A stretch of DNA of 64,000 nt from Sarcophilus harrisii (lineage: Eukaryota; Chordata; Mammalia; Dasyuromorphia; Dasyuridae), in contig NC_045429.1 in the NCBI RefSeq assembly GCF_902635505.1, positions 163,516,997-163,580,996 of the forward strand, in the 5' to 3' direction. Under the pieces are notes generated by a model. The model saw only the letters and a program-made list of their open reading frames with translations. It was not told where the DNA came from and ran no database searches. Made by a program: the position numbers and the translations under genes. The first letter of the stretch is position 1; every line of letters starts with the position of its first letter. This document shows positions 36,491 through 48,285 of this stretch, one piece after another.

Positions 36491-36493
<3 letters not shown>

Positions 36494-36554
36494 TATCCAC
36501 CTATACATATAATTATCTATTTATCTATCTCTCTAGTACAATTGCAACCTAAAA

Positions 36555-36780
36555 TTGTGGCAGTTAGGTGGGGTATTGTGGATAGAGTGCTGGGCTTGGA
36601 TTCTGGAAGATTTATCTTCATGAGTTGGAATATGATTTCAGACACTTAACTAGCTGGAAAATCCTGAGGAAGTCACTTAAGTCTGTTTGTCTGATTTCCT
36701 CATGAGAAAGAAATAGCACAAGTATCTTTGCCAGGAAAACCTAAATGGATCAAGAAGTGTTGAACACAACTGAACAAGAA
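36555..36780 (+). repeat. tRNA/CORE-type SINE
   Basis: 'gtgctgggcttggattctgg', 'gaggaagtcacttaagtctg', 'gtatctttgccaggaaaacc'. Positional equivalent of 4005, 11395 and 48385. Confidence 0.7.
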
Positions 36781-37874
36781 CCTAAAACCAATCATGTCCC
36801 ATATTAATTTTCTGACTTTTTAGATGATGAAAATAGTCTCCCATATCAATGCTGTAACTGCTGGTTTGGTTATGTTATATTGTTGCTAATAAGAAAACTA
36901 TTAGGTGTAGTAGATACAATTATGAGATTTAAATCAGAAAGATATGAATTCAAATGTAATCTCATATTTATAATCAAGTCACTTCAATTCTGTTTGCCTC
37001 AGTTTCCTCAACTGTAAAATGGGTATAATAATACCTACTCCATAGAGTTGTTGTGCAAAACAAATAAGATAACATTTGTGAAGCACTCGCCTTGTATATA
37101 TACTATAATAGTTGTAGTTATTATTAATGAAGGAATGGCATAAGAAAGAATGATAGCATGCACTTAGGCACACACATACGCACAAAACTCCTCTGTAGGC
37201 CTAAAGTAACTTTAAATAGTTTTGTCAATATTAAGAAAGCAAAGGATTTTGGGGGCAGAAAACCTACTGTAATCATGTAAACTCCTTTCACTTGAAGACA
37301 GCTTCATTATTTACTATGGGTAGAATTGATACCTCACTTCCATTCCTTTTAGAAAAAAAGAAAGAAAGAAGGGGGAAAAGGTAATAAAGTAACTATATGA
37401 TCAAGAATAGAGCTGAAAACTTTTCTAGGCTATTGATTCAAATAAATACAGTAGTTAACCACAGAAGATTAAATTGATCAGACTCATAAAAATTTTAAAA
37501 ATAAACTTTTGAAAGGAAGAAAATGTCAGAGATGTTCTTGAAAGAAGCAGAATAGGCAAAATAGGCAATTTATCTACTACAAATGAAAAGCTAATGGAGT
37601 GGGATTAGATAACATTATAAAATGTTGATTAGAGAAGAAAAAACCTCTTTTGCCCTTTGGTCCAAAAGGGAAATAAAGACCAAAAGCAAAGATGAAATAA
37701 GAAAAGATAGGAAAAGGAATGCATTTTGAAGCCAGAGGGAAAACAGTATCCACATGTAATTTGGCATGAAACATGAATATTAGAATTGGGACTGAATGGA
37801 GAGAGGATACTTTTATCTCATAATAATTCATCTGTTCCATTTTAAACTTTGTACTCTGTTTTAAATTCTTCAAT

Positions 37875-38909
37875 CTAAAATCTTAATTTTTTTTCAGAAA
37901 ATAAATCTATTGTTGAAGAGTGACCTCTGAAGACTTTCCCAGAAACAATTAATTTAATTGCTCTTCGAAACCAAGGATAAAAGAAAGCATAAATCAGAGG
38001 GTTCATAGCTGAATTATAATAGGCAAACCAAGTTAAAATTTCATAAATATATGTTGGGGTGATGAACCCTACAAATGCATCAATTATTGAGTCAATAAAG
38101 TATGGCAACCATGAAATCAGAAATGCAATCACTGCAATGCCCAGGGTTTTGGCTGCTTTTCTCTCCCTCTTGGACACTCTGGCTTTGTAACTCTCTGAAG
38201 AAGACTGAGTTTTGTTGTTCATACTTTCGATCTTTCTAGCCTGCTGTTTAGCTACTAGAAAAATCTTACAGTAAAGAATGATCATAACCAGAGTGGGAAT
38301 GAAGAACAAAAGAAAATTTATCAGTACCCAGTTTTGATTCACAGCAACCTGACAACCTCCCACACAGGTGAGGGCACTTACTAATTCTTCCAGCCCATCA
38401 GCACTGACACCCATGTAAAGAACTGAAAAACTAAATGTAACAGCAAAAAACCAGGAGGACAGGATGCATATTCCTGAAACCATCCGAGTGAATTTAGTTG
38501 GATAGCCCAGTGGGTCAGTGACAGCAATGTATCTATCTATGGAGATGAAGCACAAGTGAAAAATGGAAGAAAAACAAAAAGATACATCAAAACAAGAGTG
38601 AAGTTTACAGTAATTTTCCCCAAAGTACCAGCAACTCTCTATCGACCTCACCATGCTGAAGGGCATCACAATGACTCCCATCAAAAAGTCAGCACAAGCC
38701 AAGGAGGCTGTGAGAAAATTGGCTGGAGAGTGCAGCTGCTTGAAGTGAAGGATTGCAATCATGACTAGAAGATTTCCCAAGACAGCCAGAAGAGCCCCTG
38801 AGCCAAAAGTCAGGTAGAGGATGACTCGGGGTCCAGGGGAGTAGGAGGTTTTAATGCAGGACCCATTGGTGTTTTCATAACACAGCTCTACAGGTATAAG
38901 TTGGGACAT
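37875..38909 (-). CDS. Trace amine-associated receptor, TAAR9-like (gene C)
   Basis: Open 344-residue TAAR. Seen: N-glycosylation N15-G-S; Asp3.32 present (D108, SCFDVSF); D-R-Y near 125; ECL2 TCVGGC; TM6 FLISWLPY; and the signature [16 protein letters not shown]. The C-terminal LFSEKKLRF is three residues longer than in A. TM5 carries Asn (N198, VLINFLLFF) where A, B and E have Asp, so only the TM3 acid remains, as in human TAAR9. The N-terminus is short (8 residues before [10 protein letters not shown], against 14 in A). The start used by pseudogene D (atgataagca…) is still present here at 38928, but one extra base puts it out of frame; the ATG at 38909 (A at -3) restores the receptor frame. 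Closest relatives in the window are A and D. Confidence 0.93.
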   Translation of the reverse strand: MSQLIPVELCYENTNGSCIKTSYSPGPRVILYLTFGSGALLAVLGNLLVMIAILHFKQLHSPANFLTASLACADFLMGVIVMPFSMVRSIESCWYFGENYCKLHSCFDVSFCFSSIFHLCFISIDRYIAVTDPLGYPTKFTRMVSGICILSSWFFAVTFSFSVLYMGVSADGLEELVSALTCVGGCQVAVNQNWVLINFLLFFIPTLVMIILYCKIFLVAKQQARKIESMNNKTQSSSESYKARVSKRERKAAKTLGIAVIAFLISWLPYFIDSIIDAFVGFITPTYIYEILTWFAYYNSAMNPLIYAFFYPWFRRAIKLIVSGKVFRGHSSTIDLFSEKKLRF

Positions 38910-38928
38910 TATTGCTGCTGCTTATCAT
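38875..38928 (-). other. Out-of-frame upstream ATG/overlapping uORF in gene C
   Basis: The ancestral start ATG (38928) opens a 17-codon frame that ends at 38875, past the receptor's own start at 38909. It would compete for initiation if the transcript includes it, which the predicted acceptor at 39004/39005 implies. Confidence 0.6.
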
Positions 38929-39004
38929 CCTCTCTGTCAGCTTATCAGTAGTTTTGTTTTTCTAGGAAATCATAGAAAAGATCTCTTTGACATTTCCGAT
39001 ATTC

Positions 39005-39349
39005 CTGGAAAAAAAAGGAAAAATGCCTTTTTGTATAAAGTAAAAGATTATCCTTCATGAATTGTGATCTATTTCACTGAGATAATATTTTAATTATTAA
39101 AGTAATTTTACACATTTAATGGCATAGGGGGCACTAATAAATATCTGCTCTCTTCCCCCTTTCTTATAAACAATGAAACCCCTATTTTCAATTATACTCG
39201 AAATATCCTATTTCTCTCAGTACAACTCCTTCTCCTATTCTAAAAATCAATAAATAAATAGCTTTGAAGAAGTGTACTAAGGATATGCATCAAAACAGTC
39301 AATGCTCATCTGCTTGCTAGCATTTTCCTTTAATACTGTCATTCTGTAC
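39005..39349 (-). other. Predicted 5'UTR intron of gene C
   Basis: Donor-like AAAAG|GTACAG (exon end 39350) and a strong acceptor ttccttttttttccag| (exon 2 starts 39004), 345 bases. Aligned with the pair in unit A. Prediction only. Confidence 0.4.
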
Positions 39350-39410
39350 CTTTTACAAGCTCTTCTGCAAAGTTCAATAATACTAAAGGATTCTTCAATT
39401 AAAGGGTCAC

Positions 39411-39418
39411 CTTTTATT
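39411..39418 (-). promoter_or_regulatory. TATA-like element upstream of gene C
   Basis: Minus-strand taaataaaaggtgacccttt, 502 bases before the ATG. Same sequence core and order as upstream of A. Confidence 0.35.
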
Positions 39419-42400
39419 TACCCTTTTTTCAAGTTATTGACTCTGAGTAAATGCCCCAAGTACCCCTTTTGGGAGCTCAGCCACACAAGTGCCAAAAAAC
39501 CTCTAGGATACAATCCCTACGGGGATAAGTGTGAACTATGAAAACAAACTTTTTTTCCAATAAGCATTAATAAAGAATTTTTTCTGCTATACCAGTTTAT
39601 AGGAATATAAATTATTCATTTTGTATTATAAGATTTGCACTCATATGTTTATACATGTAGTTTAATAGCTAAAAACTGCACTGTATTTTAGAACACCTTT
39701 TTTATTTGTACAAAAACACATATATATGTATGAATAAATGTAAATATATATACATACACATATGTAGATTCATTAAAAATAATATTCAGGTTTTTTAGCT
39801 CTTGGCTTCCCCTGTGGAACTTAATTCCTCAATAATATTTTAGAAGTTTTTCCAAAGCTAATTCATTCTCAGACCACAATCATATAAGTAATTGTTGCTT
39901 CCATAATTAATTCTTTTTAGTTTTGTGCTGCTTGAAAATACTTGGATTAATTGGCAGAATCTTAGAAAAGAACTGGTCATTTCCATATTACACTGAGGCA
40001 ATACACACATGAAAATAATTTGTTCCAAAAGACATGAAGGCAGGTGAAACAGTTGCTATGGAATTCTGGGTTTGGTCAACATTGAAAACATCAAGGTCTC
40101 CGGTCATTGCCATTCTGAATTTTTGTTTTTGTTATTATATATTATATACAATATTATAAAAGGAGGATTTTATTAGAAGCTCTGAATACTTAACATATAC
40201 ATTATATATGTACACATTTCATTAATGTAAGAAACTTCTTACTATGGACATGTCTTTGTACAAAGGTAGTTATCATTTACTATATAGTTTATGGCATTAT
40301 AGAGTTCTGGGGAAGGGATTGAGGAAGGTATTGAGAAGCTAAAGACTTTCTCAGGAACAAACATTGAGTCAGATCTCGGAGCTTCACAATTACCAAGCAA
40401 TCCTTCCTTCCACTATTTAATGTGGCCTCCCTTATAGAGGGAGTCACAAAAGTATTAGTGCAGTTTTAAACCCTTATTGCTTAACCACACTAAGACTTTA
40501 ATAGTTTAAGCTTAAAAAAAGAATATATATATACATTTACACACATGTAATATATGTACATATATACAAATGTAAACATATATAATGTGCACACAAAACA
40601 GGTATACACACATACAACTCTCTAACATACATGTGTGTGTATATACACACTGTGCATTGCATAGAAAATAGAACAAGATGTTAAAATTAAATAGTAAATG
40701 GAAATCCAATTCAAATTTTAGCCTCATTAATGAAGTCATAAATTCATAAAGAATTCTACAGTTTATTTGTAAGATATGAAACCAACCTAGAATAAGACTT
40801 CACAATGGTGCCTGCCTCCAAACTACATTCTCTCCTGATAGATCTCAACAACTGCAATTGGTTGGGGTTGGAAAGGACTGCACTATACCTGTTCTTGTTT
40901 GTCCTTCATTTTGGAAGATAACAAATGACTTCAAAGGGCAATGTCTTAATTCATAGGTGAATTGGATTTAAGTGAGTCAGACATACACAGTTATCAGCCT
41001 CACTTTCTCTTCCAGAGTCATCAAAATCCAGTGGCAGGAAAAAATTCAGAATGGCAATGACCTGAGACCTTGATGTTTTCAATACTGACTAAGTTCAGAA
41101 CTCCACAGCAACTGTTTCACCTCCCTTCATTTCTGTTGGAACAAATTATATTCATCTGTCTATTGCTCAGGGCTGGGGGCAGGGTAGAGGTGGGGAGTCT
41201 TTACATACTTGACATAGATAAAACTCTAACTCACTGAAGGGCTTGACAATTGTCAATTATCCTAAACTTGGTTAGGCTCTCTGACAGACAATTATATTGA
41301 CATTTGGGTGCTGTACATGCTACAGCTTCTTAGAGCTATAGGTGAGAACTGGATGTCAGGTGTAAACCCAAAGGAGGAAGAGAGCCCTGAAAAGGCCTTG
41401 TTAAGCTTTTATATAAGAGATTTTAGTCTTCCTAAAATATCCCATACAGGCCTGAATCATATCTATGTGTTATTTCATTACTGTGTAGGATCTGATAGTA
41501 CAGAACCTTCCTTCACTAATGCCTGACAATTAGCTGTGGGCTCTGAGTAGGTATGTAATTTGCCCTTGGTCAAAACTACACTGTCAGAGGTGGGAGAGGA
41601 TCCCAAGAGTCTAAATCAAGATTCTGATTCCAAGACCAAGAGTCAATTTACTGTCACATTGATTCTTTATGCATTAATTATAAATAAGGAGAGTGTCCTA
41701 TTATATGTAGTCAGTAACTTAAACTATATAATATATATATATATGTATATATATACTATTATATACTATATAATACTATAAGTACACACGTTATATATAC
41801 TATAAAATGCACATTAAGAATAGGAAGATAGTAAGTCCCTTTTTGGGTAGGCAATTGTGCAGGGGATAGAATACTGGACCTTGAGTCAGAAAGACTCATT
41901 TTCCTGAGTACAAATTTGACCCAACTCTTCCTAGCTATATGATCTTGGGCAAATCACTTAAACTTTTTGCTTCAGTTCCTCATCTGTCAAATGTTCATAA
42001 CAAAGACATAGCAAACTACTCCAGTATCTTTACCAAGAAAACCCCAAATGGGGTCACAAAGTCAGACATGACTGAAACTTCTGAATAAAAAAAGTCCCTG
42101 ATTAAAATGAGCACAGTTTCTAAGGAGTACACATCTTTCTTAGATCTAGTAAGAGGAAAATCAATGTTCTAGGTCCTGTCACTGGTATAACCCAAAGTGA
42201 CTGGGAAGTTAGGAATGCCTATGAAAATACAATATTGATAGCCCTATCTCATTTTTCTTTGTTCTTCTAATACCTAACATGGGCATGCTGTCCTGTCAGT
42301 CTATTTTATTTCAAATACCAACACTGAAGCAATGAAGCAACACTGGAGGGGTAGATCCAGGCTTCTGGGGACACTCTGGAACTTTAGTGAGGCCTTCTCA
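39419..42400. other. Upstream flank of gene C
   Basis: No gene. AT-rich to 40700. A SINE-like stretch lies at 40905-41060. The shared unit flank runs 41080-41830, with an AT-rich tract at 41728-41775. A CORE SINE lies at 41850-42095 ('gatcttgggcaaatcactta', 'gtcacaaagtcagacatgac'). This copy is the clearest guide to the fragmentary units at 1-700 and 4870-9150. Confidence 0.55.
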
Positions 42401-43060
42401 GGTCTACTCCATCCTTGGCAATATTATCACTCATTATCTCTTGCCTTGATTATTGAAATTGAATTATTGAAAATTTGTTCCTAATTGCTCTCCATGACTC
42501 AAAACTTTCCTTTCTAATGCATTTTCCACATAGCTACTAAACTGATTTTCCTACAGCACAAGTCTGACCATATCTCTTCCTACTCTTGGATCTTTCTATA
42601 GGAAAATAGAAACTCTGAGTTTGTGGTTTAAACTTTTTCTACAATGTGACTCCACATATAGTTCTCTATAATTGATGGTTTAACCCAAAAGGATTGTTTT
42701 GTTTCCTCACATTTAAAACTTTATGTCCCATCTCTTTCCTTTTCATTTGTTCTCCATGCTTAAAGTCAGTTCTTCCTCACCTCTGTCTCTAAGAATGCTA
42801 TTATTTCCTTTAAAATTCATTTCAAGCGCCACTTTCTATAAAAAGTCTTTCTCAATGCCCATCAGTTACCAGGGCTCTTCCTTTAAGTTACCTTGTAATT
42901 GTTTGCTACATGCTTATTTAGGCACACATTGTGTACCTTGATAAAATATAACTTTCTTGAGGGCAAATATTGTTTCATTTTATCTATGTTTCTATGGCTC
43001 ATTGAAATAGTACCTGGAATATAGTTTTTAATAAATTCTTTTAAATTCATAACACTCATA
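42401..43060 (+). repeat. L2 LINE fragment
   Basis: 'cttgccttgattattgaaat', 'ctctccatgactcaaaactt', 'aaaagtctttctcaatgccc', ending 'ctcattgaaatagtacctgg'. Same wording as 17536-18175. Confidence 0.7.
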
Positions 43061-43116
43061 GTTTTTATCATCATAATCTTTCTAAAGTCCTTTCGAAGGG
43101 GAAGTAGAAGATAATA

Positions 43117-43172
43117 GAAAACTATTCCTTAATTAAGACAGCAAGAAAACTATTCCTTAATTAAGACAGCAA
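43117..43172 (+). repeat. Exact 28-bp tandem duplication
   Basis: The unit gaaaactattcc…gacagcaa occurs twice head to tail without a mismatch (43117-43144 and 43145-43172). The paralogous place near 18240-18270 has a single related copy (attgcttaattaagacaata). Confidence 0.92.
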
Positions 43173-43519
43173 GGTAGGGAATAAATTTATAGAAAGTGGA
43201 CAAGTGACCTAGCTTTCCAAATTATTCTGAGAATTTACAAATGAAACCAAGAAGGGGACAAAAAAAAGAAGTTTAAAAAAAGGAGGAAAGAGCTGTCAAT
43301 ATTCCTACAGGCTCTTAACTGAGTGTTCTGCCATTATATTTGTCTTCTAATATCACAATCTTTGATTTGATTTGATTTTTTTGCATAAGGACATTTTTAA
43401 AAAGCAATTAAAGAAAAGAAAGATAGAAAGAGACTCTAATATAGACTAAATATACAGTTAGGAAATTGTTGAGGGATATATAATGTCTAGAGCTTAGGAG
43501 ATGTCAAAAAAATCAGACA

Positions 43520-43910
43520 ATATTAAAAACAAGATTAAGAAAATATCAATATAAATGTTGGAGAGTATGCTGGAAAATTGGGACACTAATCCATTGTTGG
43601 TGGACTTGGAAACTGATCTGGCAATTCTAGAGGATAATTTGGAATTATGCCAAAGAGCTATAAAACTGCATACTTTTTATCTCTGTGTCACTACTGGGTC
43701 TGTATCCTAAAAAAAAGGTCATAAAAGAGGGGAAAGCACCCAGATATACAGATTTTTGTAGCAGCTTTTTGCATTGACAAGGAATTAGAAATTGAGTGAA
43801 TTCCTGTACATTGGGAACTGGTTGAATAAGTTATACTATATGAATGTAATGGAATATTATTGTTCTTTAAGAAATGATGAGCAGGCAGATTTCAGAAAAG
43901 CCTAATGTCT
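43520..43910 (+). mobile_element. L1 ORF2 3' fragment
   Basis: Plus-strand copy of the end of ORF2: 'ccattgttggtggacttgga', 'ggaatattattgttctttaa' and 'gaaatgatgagcaggcag', matching the YYCSVRN…Q-type C-terminal region. No open frame. Confidence 0.7.
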
Positions 43911-45478
43911 AAGTTCTTTAATTTCTTAAGTAGCAAAAGATGGAGTCAAGGAGAAAAACATTGTAACAAACAGGTCAATTTCCTTGAATGTATTTAGAAA
44001 TTATTACAATATTATTTTAAAATAGTCTTCCTACCTGCTGCCTTATCATCTAGCATTGTCAGCCACTTTTTTCAGTGATATATGGCTTTTTATTTCTCTA
44101 TTTGGGATTTTCTTGCAAAAGATGTTAGAATGGTTTGCTATTTCTTTCTCCAGCTCATTTTACAAATGAAGAAAATGCAATGTACTGAGGGAAATGCAGC
44201 TAGTAAGTGTCTGAGGCCAGATTTGAATTTAAGAAGACATGTCTTTCTAAATCTAGGTTACTCTGTTCACTGCACCATCTAGATGCCCCTATCAGTGTAG
44301 TGATATATTATTTGATATGCATTTTATTTCAGGAAATTCAAGAGAAAATGAATCAGATCTTGAAATGGAAGCACAATTGAATTCCTTGGACAGCAGCACT
44401 GTATATTACCTTCTAAGAGGCTCCAGGAATATCTCTATTAACGCACATGCCAGTTAAAAATATTTTATGAAAAATCTAAAGGTAAAATTCTTCTATACTC
44501 ACTGTATATTCCAACTGACTATGCAAATATCTACCACACCTTCTATATGAACAAAAAGTTCACTTAATTAAATCATGCCCAAATGTTGAACAATAAAAGG
44601 CATGAACTTTTCAAATTTTCCCTAAATGAACCCCTCATTAAAAAAAAAAAATCTGTGCTCTAGTGAAAGTCCAAGTTTATAAGTTGTAGGAACTGGTTCC
44701 TAACAAAGGGATCCAAGAGTGATATAAGGCAAATTATTCACTTATAAGGAAGACACAATTTGTTAAAAATTTCATATTCAATTTACAAAGCACAACACAG
44801 AATCATGTTTTCTAACAAGTGGGTTCTGCATTGAAATGCACAAATTTTTTTTACATATTTATATTTTTATATACATATAAATATAATTTAATTCCTGAAG
44901 ATTTAAAATAAATACACCCACAATCTATTTTTAAAACATTGTACTTCTTACTTAATGAGAAAGGAAGTTATATCCCACGGGATTGATTACTATACAGTAA
45001 GTAGCAAAAAAAAGTTTTTGTTGATTTTCCTTTTTCAAAGAGGTGCGTGACATCAGGGAAGTGATGCCATGACATGTAAGTGAATTGAATGTAAGTAAGG
45101 GAGGGCTGTGCAAAGTCAGCAGCCTCATCATCTCTTTCGGAGTCATATGGATCCAATGGCAAGATATAGATCAGGAAAACTGAAGATGGCCTAGAAACAA
45201 TGGGAAACTTTGGCCCAATGCCTAATAAATTATTAAGACTAGACAAATAATGAGGTAAAAACTGGACTCTTATCTAGTGAGGGAAAAATCCATTTGGGAT
45301 GGGAAGACTGAGTTTCTGACCAAATACAAACAATTGCTATTTACATTCACTCTGTACCAATCAGGGCCTAAATAATATTCAAGTAGAGTTCAACTGGGAC
45401 ATATTGCTCAATAAAAGAGCTAGAGTTATTTGGGTTCAAGGCATAGTCCTAATCCATAAAAGCCAAGACATCTTGTGA
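43911..45478. other. 3' flank of pseudogene D, first part
   Basis: Minus SINE at 44068-44290. From 44570 it follows the shared A/C flank ('gtgctctagtgaaagtccaa', 'atcatgttttctaacaagtg'). SINE-tail stretch at 45030-45180. No gene. Confidence 0.55.
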
Positions 45479-45492
45479 TGTTATAGTTATCA

Positions 45493-47467
45493 TTTTTTTT
45501 TCAGTTTTCCCATCTTTATTTATTTATTTTTTATTATAGTAACTTTTTATTGACAGAATCCATGCCAGGGTAATTTTTTTTACACCATTATCCCTTGCAC
45601 TCACTTCTGTTCCGATTTTCCCCTCCCACCCTCCACCCCCTCCCCTAGATGGCAAGCAGTCCTATATATGTTGAATATGTCCTAGTATATCCTAGATACA
45701 ATGTATGTGTGCAGATCCAGTTTTCTTGTTGCACAGGGAGAATTGGATTCAGAAGGTAGAAATAACCCGGGAAGAAAAACAAAAATGCAAACAGTTTACA
45801 TTCATTTCCCAGTGTTTTTTTCTTTGGGTGTAGCTGCTTCTGTCCATCATTGATCAATTGAAACTGAATTAGGTCTCTTTGTCAAAGAAATCCACTTCCA
45901 TCAGATTACATCTTCATACAGTATCGTTGTTGACGTATATAATGATCTCTTGGTTCTGCTCATTTCACTTAGCATCAGTTCATGTAATTCTCTCCAAGCT
46001 TCTCTGTATTCATCTTGCTGGTCATTTCTTACAGAACAATAATATTCCATAACATTCATATACCACAATTTACCCAACCATTCTCCAATTGATGGGCATC
46101 CACTCAGTTTCCAGCTTCTAGCCACTACAAACAGGGCTGCCACAAACATTTTGGCACATACTGGTCCCTTTCCCTTCTTTAGTATCTCCTTGGGGTATAA
46201 GCCCAGTAGAAACACTGCTGGATCAAAGGGTATGCACAGTTTGATAACTTTTTGGGCATAATTCCAGATTGCTCTCCAGAATGGTTGGATTCGTTCACAG
46301 CTCCACCAACAATGTATCAGTGTCCCAGTTTTCCCGCATCCCCTCCAACAATCATCATTATTTTTTCCTGTCATCTTAGCCAATCTGACAGGTGTGTAGT
46401 GGTATCTCAGAGTTGTCTTAATTTGCATTTCTCTGATTAATAATGATTTGGAACACTCTTTCATATGAGTGGTAATGATTTCAATTTCATCATCTGAAAA
46501 TTGTCTGTTCATATCCTTTGACCATTTATCAATTGGAGAATGGCTTGGTTTCTTATAAATTAGAGTCAGTTCTCTATATATTTTGGAAATGAGGCCTTTA
46601 TCAGAACCTTTAACTGTGAAGATGTTTTCCCAGTTTGTTGCTTCCCTTCTAATCTTGTTTACATTTGTTTTATTTGTACAGAAGCTTTTTAATTTGATGT
46701 AATCAAAATTTTCTATTTTGTGATCAATAATGGTCTTTAGTCACAAATTTCTTCCTCTTCCACAAGTCTGAGAGATAAACTATCCTATGTTCCTCCAATT
46801 TGTTTATAATCTCGTTCTTTATGTCTAAATCATAGACCCATTTTGTTCTTATCTTGGTGTATGGTGTTAAGTGTGGGTCCATGCCTAATTTCTGCCATAC
46901 TAATTTCCAGTTATCCCAGCAGTTTTTGTCAAATAATTAATTCTTATCCCAAAAGTGATGATCTTTGGGTTTGTCAAACACTAAATTGCTATAGTTGACT
47001 ATTCTGTCTTGTGAACCTAACCTGTTCCACTGATCAACTAATCTATTTCTTAGCCAATACCAAATGGTTTTGGTGACTGCTGCTTTATAATATAGTTTTA
47101 GATCAGGTACAGCTAGGCCACCTTCATTTGATTTTTTTTCCCAATAATTCTTTTGAGATTCTTGACCTTTTATTATTCCATATGAATTTTGTTGTTATTT
47201 TTTCTAGATCATTAAAATATTTTCTTGCAAGTCTGATTGGTATAGCACTGAATAAATAGATTAGTTTAGGGAGTATTGTCATCTTTATTATATTTGCTCG
47301 ACCTATCCAGGAGCACTTGATATTTTTCCAGTTGTTTAAGTCTGACTTTATTTGTGTGGAAAGTTTTTTGTAATTTAGCTCATATAATTCCTGACTTTCC
47401 TTTGGTAGATAGATTCCCAAATATTTTATGCTGTCGACAGTTATTCTGAATGGAATTTCTCTTTGTA
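45493..47467 (-). mobile_element. L1 (LINE-1), 5'-truncated, 14-bp target duplication
   Basis: About 1.98 kb of L1 on the minus strand, flanked by the exact repeat tgttatagttatca (45479-45492 and 47468-47481). The last ORF2 part is open for 203 codons (45901-46512: WWSCERIQPFWRAIW, LLGLYPKEILKKGKGP, GEWLGKLWYMNVMEYYCSVR), and an upstream piece for 98 codons (47124-47420). The frame between them is broken. It belongs to the youngest-looking L1 set here. It sits in the 3' flank of D, in a place where units A and C have no insert, so it postdates the duplications. Confidence 0.92.
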
Positions 47468-47481
47468 TGTTATAGTTATCA

Positions 47482-47755
47482 AAATTTACATTACTTTGGG
47501 CAGGAGAGCTGTAAATAAGGGTATGACATCTTATGTGAAATGAGAGAAGAGAAGGAAAGGGAAAGGGGAGGGAAGAACTATGTTGCTCAACTGGCCAGTT
47601 CCAATTGGGTCCCCCAGCTAGGCAACTCCTGTTTTACTCACAAAGGTTGTTTTTTGTCCTCTTTTCTTAAAAAGGACAATGACATCAGGGCTGTGATGCC
47701 ATGAATTGCAAGTGAATTGGATTTAAGTAAGGAAGACCTTGTAAACTCATCATGT
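47482..47755. other. Unit D 3' flank between L1 and LTR
   Basis: Continues the flank with a SINE-tail stretch ('gacaatgacatcagggctgt', 'gcaagtgaattggatttaag') parallel to 36250-36340. No gene. Confidence 0.5.
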
Positions 47756-48281
47756 TGTTATGCCACAATTTTCTTTAGTTGTTCTGCCTCAGTTTCCCTG
47801 AATTATCCTACCTCGGTTCCCCTAAATTATTTTGCCTCAGTCCCCCTGGTTAAACCCCTTCCCATTCCTGACCATTAGAACTGATATAAATTAGGGGTGG
47901 GAGCTCTGACCATTAGCATTCTATAAGAGCAAACTTCTTATCTCAGATACCTAGCTGGCACCCTTTATCTTTCCTTCCAGATTTTCTGTCACTAGCTTGA
48001 CTACCTACTTCACTCCCAATTTATAGGGATTTATGATCCTTCCTGTCAGAACCAGATTTATGGTTCATTCTTGGAAATTCCCACTCACCAGTGTTCTAAT
48101 CCTCCTCACCACCACCAACATTGTTTTCCTGATAGTTGGAACTTATAAGAATCTTTGGAATTCTTCATTTGTTGCTAGGTTCTTTGAGACATGAGTCCAA
48201 TCCAGCCAATTAATCTAAGTTCTCCAATAAAATATTAAAACTCTCTAATCTCTATCTTGCCTCCATTTCTCCAGCATTACA
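47756..48281 (+). mobile_element. Solo LTR, 526 bp, ERV class I-like
   Basis: Begins TGTTATGCCAC and ends CAGCATTACA, with a 4-base target duplication atgt (47752-47755 and 48282-48285). A TATA-like gatataaatt lies near 47890 and ccaataaaatatt near 48222. A 4-base duplication is usual for gammaretrovirus-like (class I) elements. The empty site is visible in unit C ('cacatgttataccaaaag'). Fossil solo LTR. Confidence 0.8.
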
Positions 48282-48285
48282 ATGT

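Larger units (their letters stand above)
33931..37874. other. 3' flank of TAAR gene C
   Basis: Begins with the unit boundary block (33935-34265), interrupted by an L1 3' end (34268-34690). It then follows the shared A/C/D order: 35100-35430, SINE-tail stretch 35580-35760, second copy 36250-36330, (TA)n 36443-36490, SINE 36555-36780, MIR 36880-37130, 3' UTR from about 37380. Confidence 0.6.

Noticed and set aside
45901-46512. 203-codon ORF that could be taken for a host protein
   Set aside because: It is the C-terminal end of L1 ORF2 within an element bounded by a 14-bp target duplication.
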